Assembly: GCA_936941515.1 (NCBI GenBank)
Contig: CAKZJI010000028.1
Location: 1 to 10,396 of the forward strand
Length of the DNA: 10,396 bases
Origin: an uncultured Propionibacteriaceae bacterium
GTDB lineage: Bacteria > Actinomycetota > Actinomycetes > Propionibacteriales > Propionibacteriaceae
Reading direction: 5' to 3'
The first letter of the stretch is position 1. Every line of letters begins with the position of its first letter. This document shows, piece after piece, positions 7,333-10,396 of this stretch. A model generated the notes under the pieces. The model did no database searches. It was not told the DNA's origin and was given only the letters and a program-made list of their open reading frames with translations. The translations under genes and the position numbers were made by a program.

Positions 7333-7336
7333 GCCT
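7331..7336 (+). promoter_or_regulatory. -10-like box TAGCCT for tgt, leaderless
   Basis: TAGCCT ends six bases before GTG 7343, so the message would begin at the start codon. Any -35 must lie within the lipid kinase gene; candidates there are weak. The box shares two base pairs with the opposing lipid kinase -10. Confidence 0.45.
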
Positions 7337-7342
7337 TGCCGG

Positions 7343-8569
7343 GTGAGTTATGGCTTTGAGGTTGCAGTGCGTGTGGGGGAGCGGGCTCGAACGGGGATCA
7401 TTCACACCCCCCACGGGGATATCCGCACCCCAGCTTTCATTCCAGTCGGCACGAAGGCCACGGTCAAAGCGGTTCTTCCTGAGGCTATGGCCGAGCTGGG
7501 GGCGCAGGCGCTTCTGGCCAATGCCTATCACCTCTATCTGCAGCCTGGCTCAGACCTGGTGGATGAGGCCGGGGGGTTGAGCCGTTTCATGAACTGGTCC
7601 GGACCTACCTTCACCGACTCCGGGGGATTCCAGGTGATGAGCCTGGGAGCCGGATTCAAGAAGGTGCTCGCCATGGACACCAAGGGGCTGCAGAACGACG
7701 ACGTCATCGCCGAGGGCCGCACGCGGCGAGCGCACGTCGATGAGGATGGAGTGACGTTCTTCAGCCATCTCAACGGCGCCAAGCTCCGTTTCACCCCCGA
7801 GGTGTCGATGCGGATCCAGCATGAGCTTGGTGCCGACATCATGTTCGCCTTTGACGAGCTGACCACCCTGATGAACACCCGCGCATATCAGGAGGCGTCG
7901 GTGGAGCGAACCCATCGCTGGGCGATGCGCTGTCTCCGCGCCCACGCCGCACTCACCCGGGAACGCATCGGCAAGCCATACCAGGCATTGTTCGGGGTGG
8001 TTCAGGGCGCCCAGTACGAGGACCTGCGCCGCCAGGCTGCCCGCGACCTGGCGGCCCTGGAGGTCGATGGTCAGCGGTTTGACGGTTTCGGGCTGGGAGG
8101 GGCCCTGGAGAAGGAGAATCTGGGGGTCATCATCTCCTGGATGGTGGATGAGCTGCCTGAGGACAGGCCCCGCCACCTGTTGGGAATCTCAGAGCCCGAG
8201 GATCTGTTCGAGGCGGTGGCCGCTGGCGCCGACACCTTCGACTGCGTGAACCCGTCGCGTGTCGCACGCAATGCCGCGATCTACACCGCAGACGGCCGCT
8301 ACAACGTTGACACGGCCCGGCATCGCAGGGCCTTCGCGCCTCTGGAGGAGGGCTGCGACTGCTACACCTGCTCCCATTACACCCGTGCGTACCTGCATCA
8401 TCTGTTCAAGGCGAGAGAGATGCTGGCTTCCACGCTTGCGACCATCCATAACGAGCGGTTCACGGTCCGGCTCGTTGATCAGATCCGGGTCAGTCTGGAG
8501 GAGGGCAGATTCGACGACTTCCGCGCTGATTTCATGGGCCGCTATGCCGTCAGGCGTCCCGTGGGCTGA
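7343..8569 (+). CDS. tgt: tRNA-guanine(34) transglycosylase with an altered substrate loop
   Basis: This 408-residue TGT exchanges guanine 34 of GUN-anticodon tRNAs for a 7-deazaguanine base on the queuosine pathway. General acid/base D92 is in TDSGGFQVMS, pocket residues D171 (FAFDEL) and Q221 (GVVQGA) are present, and nucleophile D300 is in DTFDCVNPSR. The structural zinc site is C338, C340, C343 (CDCYTC) and H369. The D300-to-C338 (38) and C338-to-H369 (31) spacings equal those of E. coli Tgt. Two things differ from preQ1-using bacterial enzymes. The GGLAVGE loop is replaced by GGALEKE (252-258), and this segment is about three residues shorter. The FDEC cysteine is leucine (L173). An extra stretch at about 104-135 makes the protein longer than the usual ~375. 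The start is GTG 7343; an ATG at 7350 is out of frame. It overlaps the convergent transporter gene by 28 bases. Confidence 0.95.
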   Translation: MSYGFEVAVRVGERARTGIIHTPHGDIRTPAFIPVGTKATVKAVLPEAMAELGAQALLANAYHLYLQPGSDLVDEAGGLSRFMNWSGPTFTDSGGFQVMSLGAGFKKVLAMDTKGLQNDDVIAEGRTRRAHVDEDGVTFFSHLNGAKLRFTPEVSMRIQHELGADIMFAFDELTTLMNTRAYQEASVERTHRWAMRCLRAHAALTRERIGKPYQALFGVVQGAQYEDLRRQAARDLAALEVDGQRFDGFGLGGALEKENLGVIISWMVDELPEDRPRHLLGISEPEDLFEAVAAGADTFDCVNPSRVARNAAIYTADGRYNVDTARHRRAFAPLEEGCDCYTCSHYTRAYLHHLFKAREMLASTLATIHNERFTVRLVDQIRVSLEEGRFDDFRADFMGRYAVRRPVG

Positions 8570-9258
8570 TCCCCGTTGGCCAGGCCTGCCTCACGTCTGC
8601 GCACCAGGGAGATGACGCGATAGGTGATGGGCAGCACCAGCACTTCGACGCTCACCTTGAAGACATATCCGATCACGATGTAGTTCAGCATCGTTCCGCC
8701 GTCGATCCGCCCGCCGAAGGCGATCAGGCAGAACAGGACCGTGTCGGCTGCCTCGCCGACGATGGTGGAGCCGAGCAGCCGCGCCCAGAGGCCCTTCCCC
8801 CCCTGGCGTTCCTTCAGCGTGACCAGCACTCGTGCGTTGAGGAGCTGCCCCACCAGATAGCCTGCGAGAGACGCGGCGACGATGCGTGGAACGAAGCCGA
8901 GGACTGCCTGGAAGGCCTCTTGGTCCTCGTAGCCGGGTGCGGGAGGGGCCAGCCCCACCAGAAGAAAGGTCACCGATGCCAGCGCCGCGATGACGAAGCC
9001 CAGCAGGATCGCTCTCCTCGCCCCGCGCATCCCGTACACCTCGGCCAGGACATCGCCTAAGACATAGGTCAGTGGAAAGAGAATCGCCCCGCCATCAGTG
9101 ATGATCGGCAGAAGCGGCAGCCCGAACGGTGCCCATGCGGGGCCGATCGCGATCAGCTTGGTGGCGGCAATGTTCGAGATCAGCAGCAACGCGACGAAGA
9201 GGGCCGCGATGAGGTCGTAGCTGCCTCGTGCGCGAAGTGGGATGTCGGGCTGGGTCAC
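8542..9258 (-). CDS. Queuosine-precursor transporter, VUT/YhhQ family
   Basis: This 238-residue integral membrane protein has about six hydrophobic segments: roughly residues 14-36, 46-66, 82-104, 118-140, 163-183 and 190-216. Family signatures are present: FPLTYVLGDVLAEVYG (61-76), then LLNARVLVTLKERQGGKGLW (139-158), and STIVGEAADTVLF (164-176). YhhQ-family (COG1738) proteins import 7-deazaguanine precursors such as preQ0, preQ1 or queuine, and E. coli YhhQ is the characterised case. The position next to tgt, convergent and overlapping by 28 bases, strongly supports a queuosine salvage role. The GTG start 9258 follows TAAACT by six bases with no Shine-Dalgarno, so it is probably leaderless. 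Ligand specificity cannot be read from the sequence. Confidence 0.93.
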   Translation of the reverse strand: MTQPDIPLRARGSYDLIAALFVALLLISNIAATKLIAIGPAWAPFGLPLLPIITDGGAILFPLTYVLGDVLAEVYGMRGARRAILLGFVIAALASVTFLLVGLAPPAPGYEDQEAFQAVLGFVPRIVAASLAGYLVGQLLNARVLVTLKERQGGKGLWARLLGSTIVGEAADTVLFCLIAFGGRIDGGTMLNYIVIGYVFKVSVEVLVLPITYRVISLVRRREAGLANGDQPTGRLTA

Positions 9259-9264
9259 CGGGGC

Positions 9265-9270
9265 AGTTTA
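9265..9270 (-). promoter_or_regulatory. -10-like box TAAACT for the leaderless transporter gene
   Basis: On the minus strand TAAACT ends six bases before GTG 9258, giving a predicted transcription start on the initiation codon. It is the strongest -10 match of the leaderless set. Sequence 17-18 bases upstream (around GGATTT) is a poor -35. Confidence 0.5.
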
Positions 9271-9330
9271 CGTCGCTGGAGGGTGTAAATCCACGTGCGA
9301 CCTGAAGCTGATTTCCGCCCGGAGGGTGAT

Positions 9331-9774
9331 ATGGGATGGCAGTATTGGTGCATGGAAGACATGGCCGAGGTGATAAGCCACATTCCCGAGGAATCTGAGC
9401 AGCTTGACCAACTGCAAGAAGGTGATTCCCTCATTGATCGTGGCGTCGATGATGTCCTGGATGAGGGGTACATTGCCCCCGAGAGATGGTCACCTGCTCA
9501 GGGATTTGGGAACACGGTGGCGGAGATGCGGCAGGGCGAGAGCCTTGAACAGCGCATTCGCCAAGAGCAGCCAGAGACCCGGGTGGATGACGCTCCCTGG
9601 AATCCCGGCGGTGAGCAGCGTGAGGTTGGGCGTGAACGCGCGGGAAGGCTCATGCGCGTGCAGGGCGCTGGTGGCGAGGACACGCTCGGCATAGACGTCG
9701 GATACTCCGGAGGAGCCGCCAGCGCCGAGGAAGCCGCCATGCACATCATCGCCGAGGATGGCAACGACGACTGA
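9331..9774 (+). CDS. DUF5709 family acidic protein
   Basis: The 147-residue, strongly acidic protein matches the actinobacterial DUF5709 family: an acidic N-terminus, DSLIDRGVDDVLDEGYIAPE (32-51), GNTVAEMRQGESLEQRIRQE (60-79), ERAGRLM (102-108), LGIDVGYSGGAASAEEAAMH (119-138) and an acidic tail. The function is unknown. The composition suggests a soluble, partly disordered cytoplasmic protein. No membrane segment, signal peptide or catalytic motif is visible. ATG 9331 is chosen because GGAGGG at 9321-9326 is four bases upstream; a GTG at 9295 in frame and an ATG at 9352 are alternatives. It is divergent from the transporter gene and convergent with rpmF, with 19 bases between the two stop codons. 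Confidence 0.85.
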   Translation: MGWQYWCMEDMAEVISHIPEESEQLDQLQEGDSLIDRGVDDVLDEGYIAPERWSPAQGFGNTVAEMRQGESLEQRIRQEQPETRVDDAPWNPGGEQREVGRERAGRLMRVQGAGGEDTLGIDVGYSGGAASAEEAAMHIIAEDGNDD

Positions 9775-9798
9775 GCAGCCTCTTCGCCAGCGCTCAGT
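9770..9798. terminator. Small inverted repeat between the convergent DUF5709 and rpmF stops
   Basis: ACTGAGC at 9770-9776 pairs perfectly with GCTCAGT at 9792-9798 across a 15-base loop. The stop codons of both convergent genes (TGA 9772-9774, and TGA on the minus strand 9796-9794) lie in the arms. Position suggests a shared bidirectional hairpin, but the stem is short and no T-tract follows, so termination is only a guess. Confidence 0.3.
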
Positions 9799-9973
9799 GA
9801 CGCAGGCTGTCGACGCTCAGCCGGCCGGAGGCATAGGCCTTGACCAGGCGTCGTGGCACGTTGAAGGTCTCGCCGCTAATGCGGATCGGGACAAGGTCGG
9901 GCAGGGTCGCCTTCCACTGGGCCCGGCGGGAACGGGTGTTGGAGCGGGACATCTTGCGTTTGGGAACAGCCAT
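9794..9973 (-). CDS. rpmF: 50S ribosomal protein L32, cysteine-free (zinc-independent) form
   Basis: The 59-residue basic protein begins [20 protein letters not shown], the unmistakable L32 N-terminus, and ends with [13 protein letters not shown]32 sits on the large subunit near the peptidyl-transferase exit region. The usual C-terminal zinc ribbon (two CxxC pairs) is absent and the protein has no cysteine, as in other actinobacterial C-minus L32 proteins. C-minus ribosomal proteins save zinc and are often repressed by Zur when zinc is plentiful. The true start is ATG 9973, with GGAAGG six bases upstream; the frame is open further upstream, but those residues are not L32. Whether a zinc-binding L32 also exists elsewhere in the genome is unknown. 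Confidence 0.95.
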   Translation of the reverse strand: MAVPKRKMSRSNTRSRRAQWKATLPDLVPIRISGETFNVPRRLVKAYASGRLSVDSLRH

Positions 9974-9993
9974 GGATTTCCTTCCAGAACAGG

Positions 9994-10012
9994 GAGCATA
10001 ACGATAACCATT
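9994..10012 (-). promoter_or_regulatory. Possible Zur-like operator upstream of rpmF
   Basis: On the minus strand this 19-base AT-rich stretch reads AATGGTTATCGTTATGCTC. It shares AATGnnnATCGTTnT with the palindromic actinobacterial Zur boxes of the AATGAAAATCGTTTTCATT type. The left half matches well, the right half poorly. It covers the presumed -10 and start site of rpmF, where a repressor would act. Confidence 0.25.
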
Positions 10013-10030
10013 CTTGATAAGTTTCTGCAA
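10001..10030 (-). promoter_or_regulatory. Promoter of rpmF
   Basis: On the minus strand TTGCAG (10030-10025) serves as -35 and TATCGT (10006-10001) as -10, with an 18-base spacer. The predicted start near 9994 gives a roughly 20-base leader containing the GGAAGG ribosome-binding site. Confidence 0.45.
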
Positions 10031-10128
10031 CGGGCATGCTGTCGCGGATGACCTGCGGCTGCGGGTGGCCTCCAGCCAGTCCGTCACCGCAGGAGTCGGA
10101 TGCTGAGCCTGTCGGGGTGATGAGCGCA

Positions 10129-10157
10129 GCGTGACCGTGGGTGGGAACCTCTACACT
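10129..10157 (+). promoter_or_regulatory. Promoter of the phoH-like gene
   Basis: GTGACC at 10129-10134 and TACACT at 10152-10157 are separated by exactly 17 bases, a plausible housekeeping sigma promoter. It would give a leader of about 40 bases carrying the GAGAGGGG ribosome-binding site at 10192-10199. Confidence 0.45.
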
Positions 10158-10203
10158 TGTAGGTCGAGTTGGTCCGGGAGGTCCGGGCAGTGAGAGGGGT
10201 TGC

Positions 10204-10396
10204 GTGAGCAACGAAGAACAGCGAGCGAGCCGCGTCGTGGCGGTTCCAGCCTCCATCGATATGGTGACCCTGCTGGGTCCGCGCGATGCGTTTTTGCGTG
10301 TGCTGGAGGAAAAGCTGCCAGCCGACCTTCACGTGCGGGGCAGCCAGATCACGATCACCGGCTCCCCGGGCGATGTCGCCTCTGCCGGCGAGATCA
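10204..10396 (+). CDS. PhoH-family ATPase, N-terminal part
   Basis: Only the first 64 residues are in the window. They read as the N-terminal domain of PhoH-like proteins: VVAVPASIDMVTLLGPRDAF, then a PADLHVRGSQITITG segment and GDVASAGEI. The Walker A ATPase core lies beyond the edge. PhoH-like proteins are ATPases associated with RNA metabolism; in actinobacteria the gene usually sits with ybeY downstream of hrcA-dnaJ-rsmE, which agrees with this neighbourhood. It starts at GTG 10204, with GAGAGGGG four bases upstream and a promoter at 10129-10157. The right edge truncates it; nothing suggests a pseudogene. Confidence 0.87.
   Translation, partial: MSNEEQRASRVVAVPASIDMVTLLGPRDAFLRVLEEKLPADLHVRGSQITITGSPGDVASAGEI

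Noticed and set aside
9267..9289. TTTAC/GTAAA inverted repeat between the transporter and DUF5709 genes as an operator
   Set aside because: Arms of five bases over a 13-base gap are short, and the left arm is already explained by the transporter -10 box; no independent support.

Overview
The window is high-GC DNA from an actinobacterium. The gene set (DUF3097, a CIRCE-hrcA-dnaJ2-rsmE cluster, phoH, DUF5709, a cysteine-free L32) and the frequent GTG/TTG starts fit Actinomycetota. Propionibacteriales is my best guess, but the genus cannot be read from the sequence. Most of the window is ordinary chromosome; only the first ~0.85 kb is accessory and decaying.

Layout. 1-526: the 3' end of an IS256-family transposase gene with two nonsense codons, followed by a probable element end. 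640-840: a frameshifted scrap of an ATP-binding (Walker A) protein. 897-1742: DUF3097 protein. 1850-2650: inositol-monophosphatase-family phosphatase, overlapping tail to tail with a metallo-beta-lactamase-fold hydrolase on the minus strand (2619-3473). 3517-6475: CIRCE operator, hrcA, dnaJ2 and rsmE as one tightly packed operon. 6472-7320 (minus): diacylglycerol/sphingosine-kinase-like lipid kinase. 7343-8569: tRNA-guanine transglycosylase (tgt). 8542-9258 (minus): VUT/YhhQ-type queuosine-precursor transporter. 9331-9774: DUF5709 protein. 9794-9973 (minus): ribosomal protein L32 without zinc cysteines. 10204-end: start of a PhoH-family ATPase.

How the genes work together. HrcA represses its own operon through CIRCE, linking a DnaJ co-chaperone and an rRNA methylase (RsmE) to heat stress. 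Tgt and the transporter form a queuosine-salvage pair: import of a 7-deazaguanine base and its insertion into tRNA anticodons. Tgt has lost the usual bacterial preQ1-recognition loop, so its substrate may be queuine or another base.

The most distinctive pattern is in gene starts. Six genes (DUF3097, IMPase, MBL hydrolase, lipid kinase, tgt, transporter) have a TANNNT -10-like hexamer ending exactly 6 or 7 nt before the start codon, which is the geometry of leaderless transcripts. The other complete genes (hrcA, dnaJ, rsmE, DUF5709, rpmF) and phoH have Shine-Dalgarno sequences. Between the lipid kinase and tgt only 22 bp separate the start codons, and two opposing -10 boxes overlap there. I found no CRISPR array, RNA gene, phage module or clearly new multi-gene system.
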